A stretch of DNA of 62,390 nt. It comes from an uncultured Gemmatimonadota bacterium (GTDB lineage Bacteria > Gemmatimonadota > Gemmatimonadetes > Longimicrobiales > Longimicrobiaceae). A model generated the notes under the pieces. It saw nothing but the letters and a program-made list of their open reading frames with translations. It had not been told where the DNA came from and did no database searches. Location: assembly GCA_902805735.1 (NCBI GenBank), contig CADCTW010000051.1, forward strand, positions 1 through 62,390, given 5' to 3'. Shown here piece after piece: positions 31,801 through 41,995 of this stretch. The first letter of the stretch is position 1, and each line of letters begins with the position of its first letter. A program made the translations under genes and the position numbers.

Positions 31801-34800
31801 CGTGTGGACGCGGTAGCCGTTGAGGTTGAGGTAGACCAGCGAGGCGGGGTCGCGCTCGGTGTGGTACAGCATGGCGAGCTGCACGCGGCTGGCGGGGTAC
31901 GCGTCCTCCACGTCTTCCGGCAGCCCGCGGCGCGCCTCCCCGTCCAGGAGCGCGAACGGCACCGCCTGCGCGTCCGGCGCATCGGCCGTCCCGGCGCGGG
32001 CCGCAAGCTCGCGCACCGTCTGCTGCCGGAAGAGCTGCGGGACGGTGATGGCCAGGCCCCGGCGGCGCGCCGCCGCCACCATGCGCACCGCGCGGATGGA
32101 GTCGCCGCCCAGGGCGAAGTAGTTGTCGTCGATCCCCACCCGCTCCACGCCGAGCACCTCGCGCCACGCGGCGGCCAGCTCCGCCTCCGCGTGCGTGCGC
32201 GGGGCGGCGTAGGCCTCCGCGGCGGCGCGGCCCTCTTCGGGGGCGGGTAGGGCGCGGCGGTCCAGCTTGCCATTGCCCGTGAGCGGGAGCACGTCCAGGC
32301 TCACGAAGGCCGCGGGGACCATGTAGTCGGGGAGCGCGGCGGCCACGTGGGCGCGCAGCTCCGCGGCCGAGGGCGCGGCCGGCGCCACCACGTACGCCAC
32401 CAGCCGCCGCTCGCCGGGTCCGTCTTCGCGCGCGATCACGGCCACGTCGCTGACGGCGGGGTGCGCGGCCAGCACGGCCTCGATCTCCCCCGTCTCGATG
32501 CGGAAGCCGCGCACCTTCACCTGCTGGTCCGCGCGTCCCAGGTACTCCAGCTCGCCGTCCGGGCGGCGCCGGGCCAGGTCGCCCGAGCGATAGAGGCGCG
32601 CGCCCTCCGTGAAGGGGTCGCGCACGAAGCGCTCGGCCGTCAGCTCCGGGCGGTTGAGGTACCCGCGCGCCACCCCCGCGCCGCCCACGAACAGCTCGCC
32701 GGGGACGCCGGCGGGCACCGGCTCCAGGTGCTCGTCCAGCAGGAAGAGCGACAGGTCGGGGATGGGGACGCCGACGGGGCTGCCGGAGCGCTCCAGGTCC
32801 GCACGGGTCACGGGGCGGAAGGTGACGTGCACCGTCGTCTCGGTGATCCCGTACATGTTGACCAGCCGCGGCCGCTCGTCGCCGTGCCGCTCGATCCAGG
32901 GGCGCAGCGAGTGCGGGTCCAGCGCCTCGCCCCCGAACACCACGTGGCGCAGGCGGAGCGCGGATGGATGGACACCGGACGCCAGGTCCGCCTGCACGAG
33001 CTGGCGGAACGCGCTCGGCGTCTGGCTCAGCACCGTCACCCCTTCGTCCACCAGCAGGCGGTGGAAGTCCTCCGGCGAACGGGTGGTGTAGAAGGGCACC
33101 ACCACCAGCCGCCCTCCGTACAGCAGCGCGCCCCAGATCTCCCACACCGAGAAGTCGAAGGCGCAGGAGTGGAAGAGCGTCCACACGTCGTCGGCGCCGA
33201 AGCCGAACCACTCGCCGGTGGCATCGAAGAGGCGCACCACGTTGGCGTGCGTGACCTGCACCCCCTTGGGCTTGCCCGTGGAGCCGGAGGTGTAGATGAC
33301 GTACGCCAGCGAATCGGGGCCGCCCTCCGCGTCCGGATTGGCGCCGGACTCCGCGGCGATCGCGTCCGCGTCGGTGTCGATGCACAGCGCCGTGCCTCCC
33401 ATTGCCGGGAGGCGGGTGACGAGGCCGCTCGTGGTCACCAGCACGGGCGCGCCCGCGTCTTCCAGCACCCAGGCGATGCGCTCGGCCGGGTAGTTCGGGT
33501 CCAGGGGAACGTAGCCGCCGCCGGCCTTGAGCACGGCCAGGATGGCGACGACCAGCTCGGCCGAGCGCTCCAGCGCGATCCCCACCCGCGTCTCCGCGCC
33601 CACCCCCAGCGCGCGCAGCCGGTGCGCCAGCCGGTTGGCCCGCGCGTTCAGCTCCGCGTACGTCAGCGTGGTGCCCTCGCAGGTCAGCGCGGGGTCGTGC
33701 GGACGCTCCGCCGCGCGCGCCTCGAAGCGCGTGTGCACCCGCTCCGCCACCGGGAAGGCGCGCGTGGCGCGGCCCGCGTCCAGCAGCGCCACGCGCTCGT
33801 CGGCGCGCACCAGCGGGAGGCGCGAGATGGGCGTCTTCGGCGCGCGGATCATCGCCGCCAGCAGCGTCTCGAAGTGGCCGATCATCCGCCGCACGGTGTC
33901 GGTGCGGAACAGGTCCGTGTTGTACTCCCACACCATCACCGTCTCGTCCTCGCGCCCGGCGAAGCCCTGCTCGCCGCGGGGGATCACGATGACCTGCAGG
34001 TCGTACTTGGCCGAGCCGTTGTTCTGCGCCTCCTCCATCTCCATCCGCACGCCGCCGAGGTCCATGTCGGCCATGTGCGAGTCGTGGAAGCTGAACGACG
34101 TCTGGTAGACGGGGAGCGCGCCGGAGCTGCGCTCGGGGGAGATGCGGCGCACCACCTGGTCGAAGGGGACGTCCTGGTGCTCGTAGGCGCGCAGCGTGAC
34201 GTCGCGCACGCGCCCCAGCAGCTCCAGCACGTCCGGGTCGCCCTCCAGGTCGGCGCGGAAGGCGACGGTGTTGACCACCATCCCGATCACTTCCTCCAGC
34301 GCCACGTTGCCCCGGTTCCCCAGCCCGCTCCCCACGCAGAAGTCCCGCTGGCCGCTGTAGCGGCCGAGCAGCACCTGGAACGCCGCCAGCAGGGTGACGA
34401 AGGGGGTGACGCCGTGCTCGCGGCTGAACGCGCGCGCCTCTGCGGCCAGCGCGGGGGAGAGCTGCACGCGCTCCGCCCCGCCGCGGAAGCGCATCACGGC
34501 GGGCCGCGGGAAGTCGGTGGGAAGCGCCAGCGGCGGCACCCCGGCGAGCGCCCCCTCCCAGTAGCGGAGCTTGGCCTCGGCCGCCTCGCTCTCCATCCAC
34601 TTGCGCTGCCACACCGCGAAGTCCGCGAACTGCACCCCCGGCTCCGGCAGGGGCGACTCGCGCCCCTCGGCGTACGCTCGGTACAGGTCGCGCAGCTCGC
34701 GCAAGAAAATCCCGGCGGACCAGCCGTCGTGGACGAAGTGGTGCTCCACGATCACCAGCGCGTGCTCGTCCGGCGCGAGCCGCGCCAGGCTCCACGTCAC

Positions 34801-36975
34801 CAGGGGGAGCGCGGAGGTATCGAACGGCCTCACGAACTCGGCCTGCACGAAGGCGGCGAGATCGTCCGCGGCGACGTCGTGCACCGGGAGCTCCACGCGC
34901 CAGGGAGCGTGAATGCGCTGCACGGGGACGCCGTCCTCCGCGGGGAAGCTGGTGCGGAAGATCTCGTGACGGCGCACGATCTCGCTGAGCGCGCGCTCCA
35001 GCACCGGCACGTCCAGCGCGCCGCGGAAGCGGAGCACGGCCTGCGCGCGGTACGCCATCAGCCCCGGCGCGAAATGCTCAAAGAACCAGGTGGCCTCCTG
35101 GGAGAACGAGAGCGGGATGGGCCGGTCGCGCGGAACGGGCACCAGCGGCACCGGGTCGTCCTGGGCCGCCGAGCCGTCCACGAGCGCCGCGATCTCTTCG
35201 ATGGTCCCCGAGCGCAGGAAGACGTGCGGCTTCACGCGCACTCCGAACCCGTCCGCGATGCGCGCCAGCACGCGGGCCGCGCGCAGCGAGTGCCCGCCCA
35301 GCGCCACGAACGCCTGGTCCGCGGGCACCGCGTCCACCCCCAGCACCTCGCACCAGATCCGCGCGAGCGCACGCTCCGTCTCCGTGCGCGGCGCCCGGCC
35401 GGACGCCTGCGTGGCGCCGTGTTCGGGGTGCGGGAGGCGCGCGCGGTCCAACTTGCCGCTGGGGGAGAGCGGCATCTCCGCAAGGCGCACGAAGCGCGAG
35501 GGAACCATGAAGCCCGGGAGGCGCTCCGCCATCCAGCCGCGCAGCTCCTCGTCCGCCACGTCCGCGCGGGCCGGGACGAAGTAGGCGCACAGGGTGCGCA
35601 GCCCATCCGCCGCCTCGTAGGCGATAGCGACCGCGGCCTGGACCGCCGGGGACGCCGCGAGCGCGCTCTCCACCTCCCCGAGCTCCACGCGATGGCCGCG
35701 CACCTTCACCTGGTGGTCCATGCGGCCGGCGTACTCCAGGCGCCCGTCCGCCAGCGCGCGCACCAGGTCGCCCGTGCGGTAGAGGCGCGCGCCCGGATCG
35801 CCGAATGGATCGGGGACGAAGCGCTCGGCCGTCGTCCCGGCCCGGCCGTGGTAGCCGCGCGCCACGCCGTCGCCGCCCACGCACAGCTCGCCCACCGTTC
35901 CCGGCGCCACCGGCCGCAGGTCGTCTGAGACCACGTACGCCCGCGCTCCGGGGATGGCGCGGCCGATGGTGACCGGCTCCCCCGCGGCGCACTCGCCGAG
36001 CGTGGCGCAGACGGTGGCCTCGGTGGGGCCGTAGGCGTTGAAGAAGCGCCGTCCCCCGCCCCACCGCTCCACCAGCGCGGGCGCGCACGCCTCGCCCGCC
36101 ACCACCAGAGTGCGCAGCGCCGGCAGCTCGGCGGGCGGCAGCATCGCCAGGATGGAGGGAGGGAGGGTCGCGTGGGTGATCGCCTGGTCGCGCAGCAGCT
36201 CCAGGAGCGCGGCGCCGGGGAGGAGCTGGTCGCGGGGGGCCATCACCAGCGCCGCGCCGGCAAAGAGCGCCGTGGCCATCTCCGCCACCGCCGCGTCGAA
36301 GCTGAGCGGCGCGAACTGGAGGATGCGGGAAGTCTCGTCGATCCCGAACGCGGCGTTCTGCGCCAGCGCGAGCCGCCCGATCCCGCGGTGCGTAACCATC
36401 ACGCCCTTGGGCGTCCCGGTGGAGCCGGAGGTGTAGATGACGTACACCAGGTGGTCGCGCTCCACCGCGACGTCCGGCGCTTCCGCCGGCTGCGCCGCGA
36501 TCTCGCTCCACGTCGCCTCGGGCACCAGCAGGCGCCAGGGGCCGCGCGGGAGGTCCTCCGCCAGCTCCGGGCTCGTCACCAGCAGCGCCGCCGCCGAGTC
36601 GGCGAGCATGTAAGCCAGCCGCTCGCGCGGGTACGCCGGGTCCAGCGGGACAAAGGCGCCGCCGGCCCTGAGCACGGCCAGGATTGCGACCACCGCCTCG
36701 GGCCCGCGCTCCAGCGACACGGCCACGCGCACCTCCGGCCCCACGCCGCGCTCGCGCAGTGCGTGCGCGAGCTGGCTGGACCGCCGGTCCAGCTCCGCGT
36801 AGGTCACCCGCCGCTCGCCGAACACCAGCGCCACGGACTCGGGGGCAATCCGCGCCCGCTGGCTCACGCGGTCCGCCAGCAGCTCCGCGACGTGCGGGCG
36901 CTCGGCGGTCCCGTGAACCTCCATGTCGGCTTCGCTCACGCGCAGCGAGCGCGCGGTGTCGTGCGTGGATAACAT
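28855..36975 (-). CDS. NRPS initiation protein, A-T-C-A-T-C-A*-T
   Basis: A 2706-residue, three-module synthetase that starts directly with an adenylation domain, so it probably begins the chain without a fatty starter. A1 ([11 protein letters not shown] ~36440) has code about DAATVAAVCK, like the Phe pocket DAWTIAAICK but with the tryptophan replaced by alanine. C2 has HHFVHDG (~34735). A2 has code about DFWSVGMVHK, close to Thr (DFWNIGMVHK). C3 has HHAILDG (~31510). A3 is degenerate (see 29195-30570). Carriers are [16 protein letters not shown] and LGGDSLLA. The start is uncertain: ATG 36975 is chosen; ATG 36927 or an upstream GTG at 37053 are possible, and none has a good ribosome site. 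It is the first gene of the operon after a ~590-base leader containing a tandem repeat. Confidence 0.92.
29195..30570 (-). other. degenerate adenylation domain (A3 of the initiation protein)
   Basis: The fold is recognisable ([25 protein letters not shown]), but catalytic cores are broken. The A3 motif YTSGSTGxPKG has become [10 protein letters not shown], with residues lost. The FD motif carrying the substrate-anchoring aspartate has become SYAG. YGPTE has become YAPAE. The C-terminal catalytic lysine motif NGKxDR has become EGRVNH. The surrounding C and T domains look intact. The module therefore probably cannot load its own amino acid. Confidence 0.8.
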
Positions 36976-37058
36976 GGCGATAAGGAAGACGGAGGAGTCC
37001 CGGCTGCGCGAAGACGGCGACACACGGTTCGGCGGGTGCCGAAAGCGTGACACGGGCG

Positions 37059-37211
37059 GTGTGGTCCAGCAGGTAACGCGGTCCGGCAGGCGGTGCGGTC
37101 AACCAGGTGGCGCGGTCGAGCAGGTAGTGCGGTCGAGCAGGTAGTGCGGTTGAGCAGGTAGTGCGGTCGAGCAGGTGGTGCGGTCGAGCAGGTGGTGCGG
37201 CCGAGCGGTAG
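37059..37211. repeat. 9 x 17-bp tandem repeat in the NRPS leader
   Basis: Nine head-to-tail units of exactly 17 bases with consensus GTGCGGTCGAGCAGGTA, starting at 37059, 37076, 37093, 37110, 37127, 37144, 37161, 37178 and 37195. The inner units are nearly identical and the outer ones diverge. The array lies 84 bases upstream of the chosen start of the initiation NRPS gene and inside the inferred transcript. 17 bases is not a multiple of three, and no protein is supported across it. Confidence 0.9.
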
Positions 37212-37239
37212 ATCACGTAGAGCGGTGGTGCGGAGCCGC

Positions 37240-37335
37240 CGGGCGTGGGGACGCCCGCCGAAGCGGGCTCGCATCGATCAGAGTCCAGATGCCCGGTTCA
37301 GCGGGCGTGCCGTGGCTCCAGCGGGAGGATTCAAC
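37240..37335. repeat. intergenic repeat family 2, degraded copy
   Basis: Contains GAAGCGGGCTCGCAT and, facing it, TTCAGCGGGC followed by CCGTGGCTCCAGCGGGAGGA. The same words occur in the more complete palindrome at 41996-42124. The rest of the 36976-38119 gap holds the tandem array, the two promoters and no gene I can support. Confidence 0.6.
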
Positions 37336-37570
37336 CCTTCGCGTACGGCCCGTCGGTGCGACCGGCATCCGGCGCGGGCGGCGGGCTGGCGATCCATGAA
37401 CCGACCCACCTGCCGCCACACTCAGCGGACCAAGTCTGCGCTCCGTACAAGCCACCGAAACGCACGAAAAACTCGGATTACGGCAGCCATACCTGCCCGA
37501 GAGGGACGCGAGCGCAACCCAAGGGCTGATTTGCAAAACGGTGGCTGGTTCGGCCCGGCGGATTGTGGAA

Positions 37571-37600
37571 ACTATAACCTGTGTCGGCAACTGTCTGCAA
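37571..37600 (-). promoter_or_regulatory. probable promoter of the NRPS operon
   Basis: On the minus strand, -35 TTGCAG (37600-37595), an 18-base spacer and -10 TATAGT (37576-37571). Transcription would start near 37564, giving a leader of about 590 bases before the NRPS start codon. This leader crosses the family 2 repeat and the 17-bp tandem array. It is the best -35/-10 pair I found upstream of the NRPS gene on this strand. Confidence 0.5.
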
Positions 37601-37821
37601 GGGGGTGAGGAAGGCGTGTCAACGATGAACCGCCGGCGCGGGCGGGAAGCGGGGTGATCCACGAATCTCGCGACATATGTTTAGCCAGGCACGTGCCCTC
37701 CTGACAACATTCATGCGGTCCGCGCCACGCGCTACGAACCCCGGAAATGATGCGGGAGGGTGAACCCGGCCCGCGCTAGTTGCGTCGGGTAATACGTATG
37801 TTTACGCGGAACACCATCCCC

Positions 37822-37850
37822 TTGACGGGTTGCTGAGGCGCCGCTATTCT
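37822..37850 (+). promoter_or_regulatory. probable promoter of the Hpg-precursor genes
   Basis: -35 TTGACG (37822-37827), a 17-base spacer and -10 TATTCT (37845-37850). The start would be near 37857, about 260 bases before the dioxygenase ATG. The -35 and spacer equal those of the rRNA promoters in this window. No riboswitch or T-box was recognised in the leader. Confidence 0.6.
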
Positions 37851-38119
37851 CTGGCCGCTTTCCTCCCATATCGACGGCTTCAAGACAGTTCTTCTCGAAA
37901 GCGGCTGTGCCCTTCAGCCCCCGGCCGCGACGGCTCTCCACCGATCTTATCAGACGAAAAACCCAGAGCCACAAGGTGCGCCGGCCCGCCGGTGTACCCG
38001 CACCCATGCGCCGCAAGCGCGACGAGGAGACCGCACCCCCCGGCACGTCCGCTCCCCGCGTCCCGCCGGGTCCCCGCCCGCGTGCGCCGCGCCTCGCCTA
38101 CTCCACAGGAGCAACACCG

Positions 38120-39244
38120 ATGGACACGATCGAACGCGATGCCGTAGCGGTGCCGACCATCTACAGCCCGCTGCAGCTCCATGGCATCGACCACGTGGAG
38201 CTCTACGTGGGCAACGCCTACCAGGCCGCGCACTTCTACCGCAGCATGTTCGGCTTCCGGCCCATCGCCCGCGCGGGGCTGGAGACCGGGATGCGCGACC
38301 GCATGTCGGTGGTGATGGAGCAGGGCGACATCCGCCTGGTGCTCACCAGCGGGCTGCATCCCGAGTCGCCCATCACCCGCCACGCGGCCCTCCACGGCGA
38401 CGCGGTCAAGGACGTGGCCTTCACGGTGGAGAACGTGGAGCTCGCCTTCGAGTCGGCCGTGCGCCGCGGCGCCAAGCCGGTGGCCGAGCCCGTGGTGCGC
38501 GAGGACGAGCACGGACGCCTGGTGCGCGCCACCATCGGGGCGCCGGGCGAGACCGTGCACTCCCTGGTGGAGCGCCGCGACTACACGGGCGCGTTCTTCC
38601 CCGGCTACGAAGCGATCGTGGACGCGCCCCGGGTGCGCCCGGTGGGGCTGACGGAAGTGGACCACGTGGCGGTGAGCATGGAGCAGGGCCAGCTGGACGG
38701 CTGGGTGGAGTTCTACAAGGAGGTGCTCGGGTTCCACCAGTCGCACCAGGAGATGGTGTGGACCCGGACCAGCGCCATGAACTCCAAGGTGATGGAGGAC
38801 GCGTCCGGCAAGATCAAGTTCCCCTGCGTGGAGCCGGCCGAGAGCGGGAGCAAGTCGCAGGTGCAGGAGTACCTGGACTTCAACCATGGCGCCGGCGCGC
38901 AGCACGTGGCCTTTCTGTGCCGGGACATCTGCGCCACCGTGGGCGCCATCCGCGAGAACGGCGTGCGCTTCCTGCGCGTCCCCTCCACCTACTACGAGGC
39001 GCTGGAGGCGCGCGTGGGCGCCCTGGCCCCGGAGAAGCTGGCCGCGTACGAGGCGCTGGGCGTGCTGCTGGACCGCGACGACGAAGGGCTGCTCATGCAG
39101 ATCTTCAGCGAGCCCGTGGGCGGCCGCCCCACCATGTTCGTGGAGCTGATCGAGCGGCAGGGCGCGCTGGGCTTCGGCTCGGGCAACATCAAGGCGCTGT
39201 TCGAGGCGGTGGAGCGCGAGCAGGAACGCCGCGGCAACATCTGA
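38120..39244 (+). CDS. hmaS: 4-hydroxymandelate synthase (HPPD-family dioxygenase)
   Basis: A 374-residue vicinal-oxygen-chelate Fe(II) dioxygenase that would convert 4-hydroxyphenylpyruvate to 4-hydroxymandelate, the first step to 4-hydroxyphenylglycine. Metal ligands are His182 (VDHVAV), His262 (AQHVAF) and Glu342 (FVELIE). Two positions separate it from homogentisate-forming HPPD. The residue 15 after the Glu ligand is Ile357 (GNIKALFEA), where HPPD has Phe and HmaS has Ile. The PINEP asparagine of HPPD is Val237 (PCVEP); HmaS also lacks it. The ATG at 38120 is preceded by AGGAG eight bases upstream; a longer in-frame extension to 37907 is proline/arginine-rich and unlike the family. It is divergent from the NRPS operon and is followed by an aminotransferase and a hydroxyacid dehydrogenase. 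An ordinary HPPD is the alternative. Confidence 0.75.
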   Translation: MDTIERDAVAVPTIYSPLQLHGIDHVELYVGNAYQAAHFYRSMFGFRPIARAGLETGMRDRMSVVMEQGDIRLVLTSGLHPESPITRHAALHGDAVKDVAFTVENVELAFESAVRRGAKPVAEPVVREDEHGRLVRATIGAPGETVHSLVERRDYTGAFFPGYEAIVDAPRVRPVGLTEVDHVAVSMEQGQLDGWVEFYKEVLGFHQSHQEMVWTRTSAMNSKVMEDASGKIKFPCVEPAESGSKSQVQEYLDFNHGAGAQHVAFLCRDICATVGAIRENGVRFLRVPSTYYEALEARVGALAPEKLAAYEALGVLLDRDDEGLLMQIFSEPVGGRPTMFVELIERQGALGFGSGNIKALFEAVEREQERRGNI

Positions 39245-39256
39245 ACGGCAACCTCG

Positions 39257-39296
39257 CGCGGAGGCACGGACACGACGGCTTCTCCGTGCCTCCGCG
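39257..39296. repeat. intergenic repeat family 1, copy R2 (hairpin)
   Basis: A perfect 13-bp inverted repeat CGCGGAGGCACGG / CCGTGCCTCCGCG (39257-39269 with 39284-39296) in the 76-base gap after the dioxygenase stop. It may act as a partial terminator or mRNA-stabilising stem. Confidence 0.8.
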
Positions 39297-39320
39297 TGAA
39301 CCCTCTCTTGAGCAGCACGG

Positions 39321-41960
39321 ATGACGCAAACACTGTCGCTGGCGCGGTGGGCGCGCGCGTCGGGCACTTCGGCGCTGCAGACCATGCTCTCGGTGGGCAC
39401 CCGCCCGGGGACGATCTCGTTCGCCCTCGGGCTTCCGGCGCCGGAGCTCTTCCCCACCGCCGACCTGGCCCGCGCGGCCGCCGCGGTGTTCGAAGACGAT
39501 CCCCGCGCGCTGCAGTACGCGCCGCCCAGCGCGCCGCTGCAGGCGCACGTGGCCGCGCTGATGCGCTCGCGCGGGGTCACTTGCGCGCCGGAGCAGGTGT
39601 TCATCACCGCGGGGGCGCAGCAGGGGATCGCGCTGCTCGCCCGGCTGCTGCTGGAGCCCGGCGGCGAGGTGCTCACCGAACAGCTCTGCTACACGGGGTT
39701 CCGGCAGGCGGTGGAGCCGTTCTCCCCCAGGTTCATCACCGTGCCCAGCGACCTGGACACCGGGATGGACGTGGACGCGGTGGAGGCGGCGCTGAAGGGC
39801 GGCGCGCGGCCGGCGTTCATCTACACGGTTCCCAACGGGCACAACCCGCTGGGCGTCAGCCTTTCGGCCGAGAAGCGCGTGCGGCTGGTGGAGCTGGCGC
39901 GCGGCTACGGCGTGCCCATCGTGGAAGATGATCCGTACGGCTTCCTCTCGTACGACGGCCCCCCCGCCCCGCCGCTGCGCGCGCTGGACGACGAGTGGGT
40001 GTTCCACGCGGGCTCCTTTTCCAAGATCCTGGCCCCGGGCCTCCGCCTGGGCTGGCTGGTGGTGCCGGAGAAGCTGGTGCCGCTGCTGGCGGTCGCCAAG
40101 GAGGCCAGCGACATCAACACCGCCACCTTTTCGCAGCGCACCGCCGCGCGCTACCTGGACGGCGGCCACCTCCCCGCCCACCTGGCGACGCTGCACCGCG
40201 AGTACGCGGGGCGCCGCGACACCATGCTCGGCGCGCTGGAGGCGCACTTCCCCGCCGGCGCCCGCTGGCGGCGTCCCCCCAGCGGCCTCTTCATCTGGGT
40301 GGAGCTGCGCAGGGGGACGGACGCGGAAGAGGTGCTGCGGGTGGCCATGGAGCGCGAGCGGGTGGTCTTCGTGCCCGGCAACGCCTTCGCGGCGGATGGA
40401 AGCCGCGCCGCGTCCGACTGCCTGCGCCTCAACTTCTCGCACAGCACGCCCGGAGTGATCGAGGAAGGCATCGCGCGCCTGGCCCGTGCGCTGGAGGCCG
40501 CCCGGCCGCGCGCCCCCCGCATGTCCGGGCTGGCCGAGGCGAAGCCGGTGCACATGCGCTGGGCGCGGGCCAACGGCGACTACCTGGAGTTCGTGGCGGG
40601 CCACCCGGAGTACCAGACGCGCGACGGCTTCCCCACCCTCCGCCAGGAGGACTGGATGCGGAAGTACCGGATCCAGCCCTGGCCCCTCTTCGCGGACGCG
40701 GAGCGGCGACGGGAGCTGGAAGGGGTGGCGCTGGGGGTGGACGGGGTGATGAGGGGCGCCATCGAGCGCTTCCTGCTGGGGAGCAGGCCGGCCGAGGTGG
40801 CCGCCTTCTACGCCGCGGACAACGCGCACCCCGGCGCCGACTGGGAAACCTTTGCGCCGGACGAGTACCTGGTGGAGATGCTGCTGGAGGAGCCCAACGG
40901 CATCCGCTCCGCGCCGTCGCGCGCCGACTACATCGAGGACCGCGGCGGCCTCAAGCTGCTGGAGTACAACGCGGGCGGGTTCCTGGGCGGCATCCAGGCG
41001 GACGTGGTGGGCGAGCGCTGCGCGGCGGCCGGGCCCAACGCGCGCTTCCTGGCCGAGCGGGGGCTCACCGCCACCCCGCCGGGCACGCTGCGCGCCATGT
41101 TCCGCCACGTGGTGGAAGACACGGCCCGCATGGGTGCCTGGGAGGGGGGCGAGCTGAACGTGGCGATGATGGTGCACCCGCACGCGCCGGAGCAGGTCGC
41201 CGCGCACTCGCCCGAGCTGTACGCCCGCGAGTACCGGAGCGCGCTGGACGAGGGCGGGATCGCCTCGCCCGGGCGCGTGCTGATCTGCGGGCCGGGGGAC
41301 CTGGTGGAGGAGGGCGGCGGGCTGACGGTGCACGGCCACCGCGTGCACGCGCTGATGGAGCACCACGACGGCACGGGCGACGCGCGGGTCGCGTTCCGCT
41401 GCTTCAAGCGGGGGCGCCTCAACCTGTTCACCGGCCCCGTGGGGCTGCTGATGTGTGACAAGCGCAACCTTGCGCTCGTCTCCGCGAACGGGGACTCCGC
41501 CGACTTCACCGCGGCCGAGCGCGAGATCATCCGCCGCCACGTCCCCTGGACGCGCCGCGTGCTCCCCGGCGCCACCACCTTTCGCGGCCGCCCCTTCCGC
41601 CTCCCGGAGGATCTCCCGGCCTGGCGCGGGGAGCTGGTGCTGAAGAAGGGCTCCTCCGCCAGCGGCCGCCACGTGCACGTGGGCCGGTTCCGCACCCCCG
41701 ACGAGTGGAACCGGGCGATCGCGCGCGCCCTGGTGGAGCGCGACTGGGTGGTGCAGGAGTACCTGGAGACGGTGCCCTACTGCTTCCACGACGCGGCCGG
41801 CGGCCCCGGGCGCCACGACCTGGTGTGGGGCCTCTTCGTCTTCGGCCGCCACTACGGCGGCGCCTTCCTGCGCATGCAGGCCACCTCCGCCGGCACGGGC
41901 AGGGTCAACACCGGCCAGGGCGCCGAAGTCGGCGTCCTCCTGGACCTCGCCGAGGTCTGA
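39321..41960 (+). CDS. aminotransferase fused to circularly permuted ATP-grasp-like domain
   Basis: An 879-residue continuous frame joining two enzymes. Residues ~1-395 are a class I/II PLP aminotransferase, with ITAGAQQG, VPNGHNPLG, VEDDPYG and the PLP lysine Lys235 in SFSK. In context it probably transaminates 4-hydroxyphenylglyoxylate to 4-hydroxyphenylglycine, the role of HpgT. Residues ~400-879 resemble circularly permuted ATP-grasp proteins: LLEYNAGGFLGG, LMCDKRNLAL, RRHVPWTRRV, an ATP-contacting VLKKGSSASG (~774), a VVQEYLE hinge and a terminal NTGQGAEVGVLLD. No stop or ribosome site separates the halves, although an in-frame ATG sits at the junction (~40519). The ATP-grasp substrate is unknown; it may ligate an amino acid. 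HpgT proteins I know of lack such a domain. Confidence 0.75.
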   Translation: MTQTLSLARWARASGTSALQTMLSVGTRPGTISFALGLPAPELFPTADLARAAAAVFEDDPRALQYAPPSAPLQAHVAALMRSRGVTCAPEQVFITAGAQQGIALLARLLLEPGGEVLTEQLCYTGFRQAVEPFSPRFITVPSDLDTGMDVDAVEAALKGGARPAFIYTVPNGHNPLGVSLSAEKRVRLVELARGYGVPIVEDDPYGFLSYDGPPAPPLRALDDEWVFHAGSFSKILAPGLRLGWLVVPEKLVPLLAVAKEASDINTATFSQRTAARYLDGGHLPAHLATLHREYAGRRDTMLGALEAHFPAGARWRRPPSGLFIWVELRRGTDAEEVLRVAMERERVVFVPGNAFAADGSRAASDCLRLNFSHSTPGVIEEGIARLARALEAARPRAPRMSGLAEAKPVHMRWARANGDYLEFVAGHPEYQTRDGFPTLRQEDWMRKYRIQPWPLFADAERRRELEGVALGVDGVMRGAIERFLLGSRPAEVAAFYAADNAHPGADWETFAPDEYLVEMLLEEPNGIRSAPSRADYIEDRGGLKLLEYNAGGFLGGIQADVVGERCAAAGPNARFLAERGLTATPPGTLRAMFRHVVEDTARMGAWEGGELNVAMMVHPHAPEQVAAHSPELYAREYRSALDEGGIASPGRVLICGPGDLVEEGGGLTVHGHRVHALMEHHDGTGDARVAFRCFKRGRLNLFTGPVGLLMCDKRNLALVSANGDSADFTAAEREIIRRHVPWTRRVLPGATTFRGRPFRLPEDLPAWRGELVLKKGSSASGRHVHVGRFRTPDEWNRAIARALVERDWVVQEYLETVPYCFHDAAGGPGRHDLVWGLFVFGRHYGGAFLRMQATSAGTGRVNTGQGAEVGVLLDLAEV

Positions 41961-41995
41961 ACCCGGCCCGGTTCGCCGCCGCCACGCCGGGCGTT

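Noticed and set aside
36976..37053. Longer GTG start for the initiation NRPS
   Set aside because: The added residues are Arg/Ser/Pro-rich with no ribosome site and reach towards the tandem repeat; the A domain begins after residue ~50 of that reading.
37059..37211. CRISPR array
   Set aside because: The units are contiguous 17-mers with no spacers and no cas genes nearby.
37213..37662. 149-codon minus-strand open frame upstream of the NRPS
   Set aside because: It crosses the family 2 repeat and the inferred promoter and has no recognisable sequence.
38120..39244. Ordinary 4-hydroxyphenylpyruvate dioxygenase for tyrosine breakdown
   Set aside because: The discriminating Phe is Ile357 and the PINEP Asn is Val237, and no homogentisate dioxygenase or related catabolic gene is nearby. 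Kept only as an alternative.
40500..40530. Two separate genes instead of an aminotransferase/ATP-grasp fusion
   Set aside because: The frame is continuous and the junction ATG has no ribosome site; no stop separates the halves.
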